From NCBI RefSeq assembly GCF_950101795.1, contig NZ_CATNLZ010000037.1:104576-168575 (forward strand): a stretch of 64,000 bases of DNA, in the 5' to 3' direction. The DNA comes from Nocardioides sp. T2.26MG-1 (GTDB taxonomy: Bacteria; Actinomycetota; Actinomycetes; Propionibacteriales; Nocardioidaceae). A program made the position numbers and the translations under genes. Below are positions 33,897-42,597 of the stretch, in pieces; position 1 is the stretch's first letter; each line of letters opens with the position of its first letter. The notes below the pieces were generated by a model, which did not search any database, was not told the origin of the DNA, and was given only the letters and a program-made list of their open reading frames with translations.

Positions 33897-34880
33897 GTGC
33901 AGAACGGCCGGAACCGATTCATCACCGTCCTGAGCGGATTCGCCCTCATCGCCGCGGTGGGCCTGATGCCCTCCTCGCCGGCGCAGGCCGAACCCGACAT
34001 CGACGACGTCCAGAGCCGGGTCGACCGGCTCTACCACGAGGCGGAGCAGGCCTCCGAGCGCTACAACGACGCCAAGCTCGAGCTCCAGGAGCTCCAGCGT
34101 GACCTCGGCTCGCTGCGCGCCGACCAGGAGCGCCAGGACGCCCGCCTCCAGGTGGTGCGCGAGCACGTCCAGGACTCCGTCGTGCGGCAGTACGAGGGCC
34201 AGAGCCTGAACGCCGTCAGCCAGGTCGTCGTCTCCGAGGACCCGCAGGCCTTCCTGTCGCAGCTCTCGACGATGTCGGCCTTCAACGACATGCAGTCGCA
34301 GCTCTTCGACGACTACGCCACCGAGCTCAAGTCGCTCGACATCCGCAGCGCCGCCACCGAGAAGCGCGCGTCCGAGGTCGCCGAGCTCGAGAAGGAGCTG
34401 GCGACCGAGAAGAAGACGATCGACGACAAGCTCGCGTCGGCCAAGTCCCTGCTCGCCGACCTCAAGGAGGAGGAGCGCCAGGACATCCTGTCTCGTGGCA
34501 GCGTCCGCGTCCCCTCCGACGTCCCGGTCTCCGGCCGTGCGGCCGCGGCCGTCCAGTACGCGCTCGCGCAGGTCGGCGACGCCTACGTCTACGGCGCCGC
34601 CGGGCCGAGCGCCTTCGACTGCTCCGGCCTGACGATGATGGCCTGGGCCCAGGCCGGCGTGGGGCTGCCGCACTCCTCGAGCGCGCAGTTCGGCTCCGGG
34701 CCGCACGTCGCGTCCGGCGACCTCCAGCCGGGCGACCTGGTGTTCTACTACAGCCCGATCAGCCACGTCGGCATCTACATCGGCAACGGCATGATCGTGC
34801 ACGCCGCCAACCCCGGCACCGGCGTCGTCGTCGCCGGCGTCTTCTCGATGCCCTACTCCGGTGCGGTCCGCCCCGGCTGA
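33897..34880 (+). CDS. NlpC/P60 peptidoglycan endopeptidase (RipC-like)
   Basis: A 327-residue secreted hydrolase. The Sec signal ends at PAQA near residue 31. A long coiled coil spans about 35-205, and the NlpC/P60 domain lies at about 215-327 with catalytic Cys in FDCSGLTMMAW, His in SHVGIYIG and the third residue in VHAAN. The coiled coil resembles RipC, which is activated by FtsEX in mycobacteria. The GTG start follows AAGGGAGAG. The riboswitch upstream predicts control by c-di-AMP. Confidence 0.95.
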   Translation: MQNGRNRFITVLSGFALIAAVGLMPSSPAQAEPDIDDVQSRVDRLYHEAEQASERYNDAKLELQELQRDLGSLRADQERQDARLQVVREHVQDSVVRQYEGQSLNAVSQVVVSEDPQAFLSQLSTMSAFNDMQSQLFDDYATELKSLDIRSAATEKRASEVAELEKELATEKKTIDDKLASAKSLLADLKEEERQDILSRGSVRVPSDVPVSGRAAAAVQYALAQVGDAYVYGAAGPSAFDCSGLTMMAWAQAGVGLPHSSSAQFGSGPHVASGDLQPGDLVFYYSPISHVGIYIGNGMIVHAANPGTGVVVAGVFSMPYSGAVRPG

Positions 34881-34888
34881 CGCTGCAG

Positions 34889-36163
34889 GTGCCTGAGACC
34901 CCCGATCGGCGCAGAGAGGCCGGTCGCCCACGCTGGTGGGTGGCCGGCCTCTCGCTGTGCCTGGTGGTCGCGACCGGCCTGCTCGCCTGGTGGCTGACCG
35001 ACGACGACGTCTACGTCGCACCGCCGCCGCGGCCGCCGGCCCACAGCGTCTCGCCCGGGCTGGCGGCCCAGACGCTGACCGGCCTCGAGCGTGCGGTCGA
35101 CGCCGGCGACCTCGACGCGGCCCGCGCGCTCGCGCCGGCCGACGACCCGGCCGCCGCCGAGCTGCTGGCCGCCGTGGTGCGCAACGCCGAGGAGCTGCGC
35201 GTGGCCGACTTCACCCTGCGCTACGTCGACGCCGAGGGCGGACTCGACGCGGAGGGGGACTGGCGCGCCGTGGTCGACGCCACCTGGCGGTTCGCGGGCT
35301 TCGACCGGGCGCCGGCCCGCGCCGAGGTGACGGTGGAGCTCCGGCAGGAGGACGAGCGCGTCGCGCTGACCGGGTTCGGCGGCGGGGACCGGGTGTCCCC
35401 CCTGTGGCTGTCGGGTCCACTCCAGGTGCGGCGCACCGCCCGGACGCTGGTGCTCGTGGACGGCTCCGCCGCCGAGGCCGACCGATACGCGCGGCGGGCC
35501 GCCGTCGCGGTTCCCGTCGTACGCCGGGTGCTCCCGGGGTGGGACCGCGGCCTCGTCGTCGAGGTCCCGGGCTCCGTCGACGAGCTGGACCGGGCGCTCG
35601 ACGCCGAGCCCGGCACCTACGACCAGATCGCCGCGGTGACGACCTCCCCGGACGGCTCGCTCGCCGCCGACGCTCCGGTGCACGTGTTCGTGAACCCCGA
35701 CGTGTACGACGGCCTGCGGCCCACCGGCGCGCAGGTCGTGATGAGCCACGAGGCGACGCACGTGGCCGCCGAGGCCTGGACGAGCCGGATGCCGCTGTGG
35801 CTGCTGGAGGGGTTCGCCGACTACGTCGCCCTGCGCGACGTCGACCTCCCCGTCTCGCGGTCGGCCGCCCAGATCATCGCGGAGGTGCGCCGCTCCGGGC
35901 CGCCGCGCACGCTGCCCGGGGCCGCCGAGTTCGGCACCCGCGCGACCCACCTGGGCGCGACGTACGAGAGTGCCTGGCTCGTCTGCCGGCTGCTCGCCCA
36001 GGACGGCGGCCAGGTCGGCCTGGTGCGCTTCTACCGTGCGGTCGACGACGGGCAGCCGGTGGGCAGGGCCCTGGAGTCGGTGTTCGGGCTGTCGGTCCGG
36101 GAGCTGACCGCGCGGTGGCGCGACCTGCTCGCGCACCTGGCCCTGTCACAATCGGCCAGGTGA
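34889..36163 (+). CDS. Membrane-anchored HExxH peptidase-MA-like protein
   Basis: A 424-residue protein with one N-terminal helix (WWVAGLSLCLVVATGLLAWWL) and an extracytoplasmic body. A zinc-protease motif HEATH lies near residue 288, followed about 20 residues later by LLEGFADYVALRD. The conserved Glu there is the third-ligand candidate of peptidase-MA-like gluzincins. An NTF2-like helical region precedes it. It starts 8 nt after the NlpC/P60 stop and overlaps the M48 gene by 4 bp, so riboswitch control probably extends to it. Substrate unknown. Confidence 0.8.
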   Translation: MPETPDRRREAGRPRWWVAGLSLCLVVATGLLAWWLTDDDVYVAPPPRPPAHSVSPGLAAQTLTGLERAVDAGDLDAARALAPADDPAAAELLAAVVRNAEELRVADFTLRYVDAEGGLDAEGDWRAVVDATWRFAGFDRAPARAEVTVELRQEDERVALTGFGGGDRVSPLWLSGPLQVRRTARTLVLVDGSAAEADRYARRAAVAVPVVRRVLPGWDRGLVVEVPGSVDELDRALDAEPGTYDQIAAVTTSPDGSLAADAPVHVFVNPDVYDGLRPTGAQVVMSHEATHVAAEAWTSRMPLWLLEGFADYVALRDVDLPVSRSAAQIIAEVRRSGPPRTLPGAAEFGTRATHLGATYESAWLVCRLLAQDGGQVGLVRFYRAVDDGQPVGRALESVFGLSVRELTARWRDLLAHLALSQSAR

Positions 36164-37398
36164 GGACCCCGCCCGGCCGCCCGGCTCAGCTCAGGGTGGC
36201 GCTGGCCGTCACCGTGCTCGGCGGCCTCGCGTTCGTCGTGCTCGCCGCCTGGCTGGTGCCGTGGCACCCGGTGCCCGGCGGCACCCCCGCGCCCGCAGAC
36301 CCCGGCTCGGTGTTCACCCGTGCGGAGCTCCAGCGCGGTGAGGACTACGCGCGCTGGGCGCGGGCGTGGAGCTGGAGCTCGCTGGCCGTGTCGCTCGCGG
36401 TGGCCTGCGTGCTGGGCTTCGGCCCGTGGGGCGCCCGGCTGGCGGCCCGGCTGCGCGGGTGGTGGTGGGTCCGGGTGGTGCTCGCGGTGGCGGCGCTCGC
36501 GCTGGTCGGGCGGGTGGCCACGCTGCCGTTCTCGGTGCTGCTGCGCCGGCATGCGCTGGACCACGGGCTCAGCCACCAGGCCTGGTCGGGGTTCGCGGTC
36601 GACGTCGTGAAGAACGAGCTGGTGGCGATCGTGGCCACCTCGATCGTGCTGGTGGTCCTGGTCGGCATGGCCCGGCGCTGGACCCGGGCCTGGCCGGCGT
36701 TGGCGGGGGCGCTGCTGGGCGGGCTGGTCCTGGCCGGGTCGTTCGTCTACCCGGTCGTGATCGAGCCGCTGTTCAACGACTTCACCTCGCTCCGTGCGGA
36801 GCCGCTGCGCACCGAGGTCCTCGACCTCGCCGAGCGGGAGCACGTGCCGGTCGACGACGTGCTCGTCGCGGACGCCTCCCGGCGTACGACGACCCTCAAC
36901 GCCTATGTGTCCGGCTTCGGTGGCACCCGCCGGGTGGTGCTCTACGACAACCTCGTCGACGACGTGCCGCGCGACCAGGCGCTCTCGGTGGTCGCGCACG
37001 AGCTCGCCCACGCGAAGCACGACGACGTGCTCACGGGGTCGCTGCTCGGCGCGGCCGGTGCGGTGTTCGGCGTCGGCCTGCTGGGGCTGCTGGTCGGGCG
37101 GCGCCGGGCCGGCATGGGCGACCCCGCGGTGGTGCCGCTGGTGCTGGCGCTGCTGGCCGTCGGCACGCTGCTGGCCAGCCCGGTCGAGAACGGCATCAGC
37201 CGGCAGATCGAGACCCGCGCCGACGTCGACGCCCTCGAGACCACGCACGACCCGGGAGCGTTCGTCGGCGTGCAGCGCCAGCTGGCGCTGCACTCGCTGG
37301 CCGACGTGACCCCCCCGGCGTGGTCGTCGTTCTGGTTCGGCTCGCACCCCACCACGCTGACCCGGATCGCGATCGCCCGACAGCTCGCGGGGGAGTAG
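36160..37398 (+). CDS. M48-family membrane metallopeptidase (Ste24/HtpX-like)
   Basis: A 412-residue protein with about six helices. The zinc motif is in SVVAHELAHAKHDD near residue 280 and the third ligand in SRQIETRADVDALE. The Ste24-like N-terminal half includes YPVVIEPLFNDFTSL and NAYVSGFGGTRRVVLYDNL. Probable role: membrane protein quality control or cleavage of a lipid-linked substrate. The GTG start overlaps the upstream gene's stop. No terminator is obvious in the 88 bp before the convergent fadD. Confidence 0.92.
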   Translation: MRTPPGRPAQLRVALAVTVLGGLAFVVLAAWLVPWHPVPGGTPAPADPGSVFTRAELQRGEDYARWARAWSWSSLAVSLAVACVLGFGPWGARLAARLRGWWWVRVVLAVAALALVGRVATLPFSVLLRRHALDHGLSHQAWSGFAVDVVKNELVAIVATSIVLVVLVGMARRWTRAWPALAGALLGGLVLAGSFVYPVVIEPLFNDFTSLRAEPLRTEVLDLAEREHVPVDDVLVADASRRTTTLNAYVSGFGGTRRVVLYDNLVDDVPRDQALSVVAHELAHAKHDDVLTGSLLGAAGAVFGVGLLGLLVGRRRAGMGDPAVVPLVLALLAVGTLLASPVENGISRQIETRADVDALETTHDPGAFVGVQRQLALHSLADVTPPAWSSFWFGSHPTTLTRIAIARQLAGE

Positions 37399-37486
37399 GG
37401 CCCGGACATGGCAGTGGCCGTGCCGGTGTGGAGCCGGCCTCCGCAAGGGCGTTGAGCCACTCTCCGTGTCGGGAAGCTCGGTCCCG

Positions 37487-39289
37487 TCAGGACACGTACA
37501 GCGCGGCCACGTCCTCCTTGAACTCGCGCATGACGACGTTGCGCCGGATCTTGAGGCTGGGGGTCAGCTGGCCGCCCTCCTCGGTCCACTCGTCGGGGAG
37601 GATCGTGAACTTGCGGATCGACTCGGCCTTCGAGACCGCCTTGTTGGCGTCCTCGACCGCGGCCTCGATCTCGGCCCGCAGATCGGGGTCGTCGAGCAGG
37701 TCGTCGAAGCTGCCGGACTTGCCGTTGGCCTCCGCCCAGGCGGGCAGCGACTCGCGGTCGAGGGTGATCAGCGCGGCGATGAACGGCTGGCCGTCGCCGA
37801 CCACGATGCACTGGTCGATGAGCACGTGGGACCGCAGCCGGTCCTCGAGAACGGCGGGGGCGACGTTCTTGCCGCCCGCGGTCACGAGGATCTCCTTCTT
37901 GCGGCCGGTGATCCGCACGAAGCCCTCGTCGTCGACCTCGCCGACGTCGCCGGTGTGGAACCAGCCCTCGCGCTCGAGCGCCTCGGTGGTCGCGGCCTCG
38001 TTGTGCCAGTAGCCCGCGAACACCTGTCCGCCGCGGAACAGCAGCTCACCGTCGTCGGCGACCCGGACGGCGGTGCCGGGCAGCGGTCGCCCGACGGTGC
38101 CGACCTTGATCGCGTCGGGCAGGTTGACCGTCAGCGCGGCGGTGGTCTCGGTCAGCCCATAGCCCTCGAGAACCGTGAGCCCAATGCCCCGGTAGAAGTG
38201 GCCCAGGCGGTCGCCCAGCGGAGCGCCGCCGGACACGGCGTAGCGGCAGCTGCCGCCGAGTGCCGCGGCGAGCTTGCCGTAGACCAGCCGGTTGTAGATC
38301 GCGTGCCGGGCGCGTACGGCGAGGGAGGGGCGGCCCTTGTCGAGCCCGCGGGAGTAGGCGATGGCGGTCTCGGCGGCCCGGTCGAAGATCCGCCCGCGAC
38401 CGTCGGCCGTGGCCTTCTGGGAGGCGGTGTTGAAGACCTTCTCGAAGACGCGCGGCACCGCGAGGACGAACGTCGGCTTGAACTCCTGGAGGTCCGCCAC
38501 CAGGTTCTTGATGTCGGAGCTGTGGCCGAGCCGGGTGCGCATCTTCACGCAGCCGACCTGGATGATCCGGGCGAACACGTGGGCCAGCGGGAGGAACAGC
38601 AGCGTGGACGCGTCATCGCCCTCGAAGAGCTCGGGAAGCTCGGTGACGGCCACGCCGATCTCGAACATGAAGTTGCCGTGGGTCAGCATGCAGCCCTTGG
38701 GCAGGCCCGTCGTGCCGGAGGTGTAGATGAGCGTGGCAAGGTCGAGCGGGCCCGAGGACGTCCGCCGCTTCTCGAGCTCCTCGTCGGAGATGTCGGCGCC
38801 CAGCTTGGCGAGGTTGTCGACCGCGTTGTCGGCGATCGACCACACGTGGTTGAGCCGGTCGAGACCCGGCCGGACCTCGCTGATCCGGGCCAGGTGCTCG
38901 GGACCCTCGGCCACCACGGCCCGGGCTCCGGAATCGGCGAGGATCCACGAGATCTGCTCGGAGGAGGAGGTCTCGTAGATCGGCACGCTGACGGCACCGG
39001 CGAACCAGGTCGCGTAGTCGAGCAGCGTCCACTCGTAGCGGGTCTTGGAGATGATCGCGACCCGGTCGCCTGCCTCGATGCCGGCGGCGATCAACCCCTT
39101 CGCCACCGCGCTGACCTCGGCCAGGAACAGGGCGGCGGTGACGTCCTCCCAGACGGGACCGCCGGGCCGCTCCGACAGGCGGCTGAACACCACGCTGTCG
39201 CCGGCCTCGCGGGCGTTGGCCACGACGTCGTCGGTGAGGTTGCCGGTCGCAGGGACCTCGATCGTCGACGGGGTGGAGAACTCACGCAC
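37487..39289 (-). CDS. Long-chain fatty-acid-CoA ligase (FadD15-like)
   Basis: A 600-residue AMP-forming ligase activating fatty acids to acyl-CoA. The P-loop is LIYTSGTTGLPKGCMLTHGN, the A5 motif is EGYGLTETTA, then GWFHTGDVG, and the hinge region is ITGRKKEILVTAGGKNVAP. Complete length. It is divergent from the SRPBCC gene. As I recall, M. tuberculosis fadD15 also lies near SRPBCC and ArsA-like genes. The start codon is GTG. Confidence 0.95.
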   Translation of the reverse strand: MREFSTPSTIEVPATGNLTDDVVANAREAGDSVVFSRLSERPGGPVWEDVTAALFLAEVSAVAKGLIAAGIEAGDRVAIISKTRYEWTLLDYATWFAGAVSVPIYETSSSEQISWILADSGARAVVAEGPEHLARISEVRPGLDRLNHVWSIADNAVDNLAKLGADISDEELEKRRTSSGPLDLATLIYTSGTTGLPKGCMLTHGNFMFEIGVAVTELPELFEGDDASTLLFLPLAHVFARIIQVGCVKMRTRLGHSSDIKNLVADLQEFKPTFVLAVPRVFEKVFNTASQKATADGRGRIFDRAAETAIAYSRGLDKGRPSLAVRARHAIYNRLVYGKLAAALGGSCRYAVSGGAPLGDRLGHFYRGIGLTVLEGYGLTETTAALTVNLPDAIKVGTVGRPLPGTAVRVADDGELLFRGGQVFAGYWHNEAATTEALEREGWFHTGDVGEVDDEGFVRITGRKKEILVTAGGKNVAPAVLEDRLRSHVLIDQCIVVGDGQPFIAALITLDRESLPAWAEANGKSGSFDDLLDDPDLRAEIEAAVEDANKAVSKAESIRKFTILPDEWTEEGGQLTPSLKIRRNVVMREFKEDVAALYVS

Positions 39290-39493
39290 GATGGCCTCCT
39301 GGGTATCCGACTAGGTCCGGCGCCGCGCGCGTTCGCGCGGAGGTCGCTGGGGCTCCCCGAGGGAGGTTACCGCCGCTCGGGCGGCGGCCGGGATCCGGTA
39401 CGCTCGCAGACCGAGCCGACCGCGAATCGCCCGTGCCCAACGCATGTCCGCACGACGACTCGCTCACGACCTGTGTGTGATCAAGGGGACCCG

Positions 39494-39934
39494 ATGGCCG
39501 AGCAGACCACCTCGTCGATCGTCATCGACGCTGCAGCCGCCGACATCATGGCCGTGATCGCCGACTTCCCGGCCTACCCCGAGTGGGCCAAGGGAGTCAC
39601 CACCTCCGACGTGGTCGCGGAGTTCCCCGACGGGCGCGCCGAGCAGGTCTTCTTCAAGCTCGACGTGTCGCCGATCAAGGACGAGTACACGCTCGAGTAC
39701 ATCTGGAACGGCGACCACATGGTCACCTGGACGCTGGTGCACGGGAAGATGCTCCGGGCGCTGGACGGCGCCTACCTGCTCCGCGAGCTGCCCGACGGCT
39801 CCACCGAGGTCACCTACCGCCTCGCCCTCGACGTGAACATCCCGCTGATCGGGATGCTCAAGCGCAAGGGCGAGAAGATCCTCATCGACACGGCGCTGAA
39901 GGGGCTCAAGAAGCGCGTCGAGTCGCTCGGCTGA
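39494..39934 (+). CDS. SRPBCC (START-like) lipid-binding family protein
   Basis: A 146-residue helix-grip protein of the polyketide cyclase/START superfamily (SSIVIDAAAADIMAVIADFPAYPEWAKGV at the start, long C-terminal helix LIDTALKGLKKRVESLG). It likely binds a hydrophobic ligand. Start: ATG after AAGGGGA. It is followed 21 nt later by the ArsA-like ATPase, a conserved pairing in actinobacteria. Ligand unknown. The 204-bp divergent gap to fadD holds only GC-rich short inverted repeats and a possible TACGCT -10 box. Confidence 0.88.
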   Translation: MAEQTTSSIVIDAAAADIMAVIADFPAYPEWAKGVTTSDVVAEFPDGRAEQVFFKLDVSPIKDEYTLEYIWNGDHMVTWTLVHGKMLRALDGAYLLRELPDGSTEVTYRLALDVNIPLIGMLKRKGEKILIDTALKGLKKRVESLG

Positions 39935-39955
39935 GGGGACGCTGACCAGCTGACC

Positions 39956-41149
39956 GTGCGCATCCTCCTGTTCACCGGCAAGGGCGGGGTCGGCAAGTCC
40001 ACCGTCGCTGCCGGGACCGCCGCGCTCGCGGCCGCCGCGGGCCGCCGTACCCTCGTGCTCTCCACCGACGCCGCGCACTCGCTGTCCGACGCGTTCGGCT
40101 GCGAGTACGGCGCGATCGGGTCCGAGCCGACCGAGGTGTCGCCCGGGCTGTTCGTGGTGCAGGTCGACGCGCAGCTGCGGTTCGAGCAGTCGTGGGCCGA
40201 CATCCAGCGCTACCTGCTCTCGGTGCTCGACGTCGCGGGCGTCGACCCGGTCGCGGCCGAGGAGCTGACGGTGATCCCCGGCGCGGAGGAGGTGCTGGCG
40301 CTGCTCGAGCTGCGCCTGCACGCGCTCTCCGGGGCCTGGGACGTGATCGTCGTCGACTGCGCACCGACGGCCGAGACGCTGCGGCTGCTCGCGCTGCCCG
40401 AGGCGCTGGGCTGGTACATGAACCGGGTCTTCCCGGTCGAGCGGCGCGTGGTCAAGGCGCTGCGGCCGGTGCTGACCCGGGCGGCCGGCGTCCCGATGCC
40501 CGGGGACTCGGTGTTCGACGCGATCGAGCGGCTGCACGGCGAGCTCGACGAGGTGCGCACCCTGCTCACCGGCGCCGACGCGAGCGTCCGGCTGGTGCTC
40601 ACCCCCGAGAACGTCGTGCTCGCCGAGGCGCGCCGGTCCTACACGACGCTGTCATTGTTCGGCTACCGCGTCGACGGCGTCGTCGCGAACCGGATCTTCC
40701 CGGCCGAGGGCGCCGACGACTGGCGCGCGGGGTGGGTCGTGGCCCAGGACGAGGTGCTCGGCCGGGTCGAGGAGTCGTTCGCGGGCCTGCCGATCTGGCG
40801 CTCGGAGTACCGGCCCCGTGAGCCGGTCGGCGTGCTGCCGCTCGCCGACCTGGCCCGCGAGGTGTACGCCGGGCACGACCCGCTGAGCAGCGCGCTCGGC
40901 AGGCCGCCGTACCGGGTGCGGCGCACCGAGGGCGGCGCGGTCGTGCGCCTCGCGCTGCCCCTGGTCTCGCGCACGGACGTGGACCTGGCCCGCAATGGCG
41001 ATGATCTGGTCGTGACCGTGGGATCGTATCGTCGGTTGATCACGCTCCCATCCGGTCTGGCGCGGTTCCGCATCGCCGGTGCCCGGGTGGAGCGGGGCGA
41101 GCTGCAGGTGCGGTTCGTCGAGACCCCCGATGACGAAGCTGGGAGATGA
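39956..41149 (+). CDS. ArsA/GET3-like ATPase
   Basis: A 397-residue P-loop ATPase of the deviant-Walker ArsA family: KGGVGKST near the N-terminus, the switch region STDAAHSLSDAFG, VDCAPTAETLRLLALPE, and a C-terminal alpha-crystallin-like beta domain (VDLARNGDDLVVTVGSYRRLITLP). No arsenic genes are nearby and no metal-binding Cys cluster is evident, so a chaperone or lipid-linked role with the SRPBCC protein is more likely than arsenite efflux. GTG start. Confidence 0.9.
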   Translation: MRILLFTGKGGVGKSTVAAGTAALAAAAGRRTLVLSTDAAHSLSDAFGCEYGAIGSEPTEVSPGLFVVQVDAQLRFEQSWADIQRYLLSVLDVAGVDPVAAEELTVIPGAEEVLALLELRLHALSGAWDVIVVDCAPTAETLRLLALPEALGWYMNRVFPVERRVVKALRPVLTRAAGVPMPGDSVFDAIERLHGELDEVRTLLTGADASVRLVLTPENVVLAEARRSYTTLSLFGYRVDGVVANRIFPAEGADDWRAGWVVAQDEVLGRVEESFAGLPIWRSEYRPREPVGVLPLADLAREVYAGHDPLSSALGRPPYRVRRTEGGAVVRLALPLVSRTDVDLARNGDDLVVTVGSYRRLITLPSGLARFRIAGARVERGELQVRFVETPDDEAGR

Positions 41150-41150
41150 C

Positions 41151-41636
41151 GTGAGCCACGACGGAGAGGGCCCCACGGACGCCGGCGACGCCGGCCGCGG
41201 GTCCGAGCCCGAGGTGGGGTCCGTCGCCGAGGAGGCGGCCAGGCTCCTCGGCGCGCTCTCGGAGTGGGCGCGCGACCAGGGCTCCGGCATCGGCGAGGGC
41301 GTCGCCGGGCTCGCGGGCCAGGCGGCCCGTGCGGCCCACGACGTCGACGAGCACCTGGCGACCGGGGCCGCGGAGTGCACCTACTGCCCGATCTGCCGCA
41401 CCGTCCACGTGCTGCGGCAGACGACGCCGGAGGTGCGCGCCCAGCTGACGACGGCGGCCACGGCCCTGATGCAGGCGGCGGCCGCGATGCTGGCGACCAC
41501 CGTGCCGGACGATCGCGGCGCCCGCGGCGGCCCCGGTGGTGTGGAGCGGATCGACCTCGATGACGACCCCGGCGCCTGGCCGGAGGACCCGGATGACCCG
41601 GTTGACCCGGGCGGACCTGAGGATGGAGACAGATGA
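41151..41636 (+). CDS. Conserved-type hypothetical with CxxCxxC knuckle
   Basis: A 161-residue acidic protein. An Ala-rich helical segment precedes a CTYCPIC motif near residue 80, then another helix (AQLTTAATALMQAAAAML) and a disordered Asp/Pro tail. The GTG at 41151 is chosen because GGGAG lies 5 nt upstream; an in-frame ATG at 41130 overlapping the ArsA-like gene is possible. It lies between the ArsA-like ATPase and the glucokinase and overlaps the latter by 4 bp. Function unknown; metal binding is inferred. Confidence 0.75.
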   Translation: MSHDGEGPTDAGDAGRGSEPEVGSVAEEAARLLGALSEWARDQGSGIGEGVAGLAGQAARAAHDVDEHLATGAAECTYCPICRTVHVLRQTTPEVRAQLTTAATALMQAAAAMLATTVPDDRGARGGPGGVERIDLDDDPGAWPEDPDDPVDPGGPEDGDR

Positions 41637-42574
41637 GCCTGGCGTGTGGGATCGACGTCGGTGGGACGAAGATCGCCGGAGGGGTGGTCGACGAGTCGGG
41701 CGCGATCCTCGAGGAGCTGCGCGTGGAGTCCCCGGCGACCGACGCGGAGGCGATCGAGGAGGCCATCGCGGGTCTGGTCGTGGACCTGCGGTCGCGGCAC
41801 CCGATCGCGACGGTCGGGGTCGGTGCCGCGGGCTACGTCGACAAGGCGCGCGCCGTGGTGCTGTTCGCGCCGAACGTCGCCTGGCGCAACGAGGACCTCA
41901 AGGGGGAGCTCGAGAAGCGCATCGACCTGCCCGTCGTGATCGAGAACGACGCCAACGCGGCCGCCTGGGGTGAGTTCACCTACGGCGCCGGCCACGACGC
42001 CGAGGACCTGCTGCTCGTCACGGTCGGCACCGGCGTCGGCGGCGGCCTCGTGCTCGACGGTGCGGTCTACCGCGGCGCCAACGGCGTGGGCGCCGAGATC
42101 GGCCACATGCGCGTGGTGCCCAACGGCATCCTGTGCGGCTGCGGCAAGCACGGCTGCTTCGAGCAGTACGCCAGCGGCTCCGCGCTGGTCCGCGAGGCCC
42201 GGGCGCTCGCCATGTCGGGCGCGATGATCGCCCGCGGGATGTTCGAGCGCGCCGGCGGCGACATCGCGAAGATCACCGGGCCGCTGATCACCGAGGCCGC
42301 CCGCGACGGCGACCAGGGCGCGCGCCAGCAGCTGGCCGAGCTCGGCCGCTGGCTCGGCGAGGGCATCGCGTCGCTCACCGAGATCCTCGACCCGGGCGTG
42401 GTCGTGGTCGGCGGCGGCGTCAGCGAGGCCGACGACCTGCTGCTCGAGCCGACCCGGGCGGCGTTCGCCGGGCAGCTCGTCGGCCGCGGGTTCCGGCCGA
42501 TCCCCGAGATCCGCAAGGCCCGACTGGGCAACCGCGCGGGACTGATCGGCGCGGCCGACCTCTCGCGTCGCTAG
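41633..42574 (+). CDS. ROK-family glucokinase
   Basis: A 313-residue ROK kinase. The ATP site begins GIDVGGTKIAGG. The catalytic Asp is in ENDANAAAWGE, the second phosphate loop is VTVGTGVGGGLV, and the zinc site is EIGH plus CGCGKHGCFEQYAS. These are the features of actinobacterial ATP-dependent glucokinases. Start overlaps the upstream gene by 4 bp. Confidence 0.93.
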   Translation: MSLACGIDVGGTKIAGGVVDESGAILEELRVESPATDAEAIEEAIAGLVVDLRSRHPIATVGVGAAGYVDKARAVVLFAPNVAWRNEDLKGELEKRIDLPVVIENDANAAAWGEFTYGAGHDAEDLLLVTVGTGVGGGLVLDGAVYRGANGVGAEIGHMRVVPNGILCGCGKHGCFEQYASGSALVREARALAMSGAMIARGMFERAGGDIAKITGPLITEAARDGDQGARQQLAELGRWLGEGIASLTEILDPGVVVVGGGVSEADDLLLEPTRAAFAGQLVGRGFRPIPEIRKARLGNRAGLIGAADLSRR

Positions 42575-42597
42575 TTCCGTCCAGAGGGGAGCACGCC

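Noticed and set aside
37399..37486. Terminator between the M48 gene and fadD.
   Set aside because: Only short imperfect GC-rich repeats are visible; no convincing stem.
39956..41149. Arsenite-exporting ArsA.
   Set aside because: No ArsB, ArsR or ArsD nearby, no evident As-binding Cys cluster, and the SRPBCC neighbour suggests another role.
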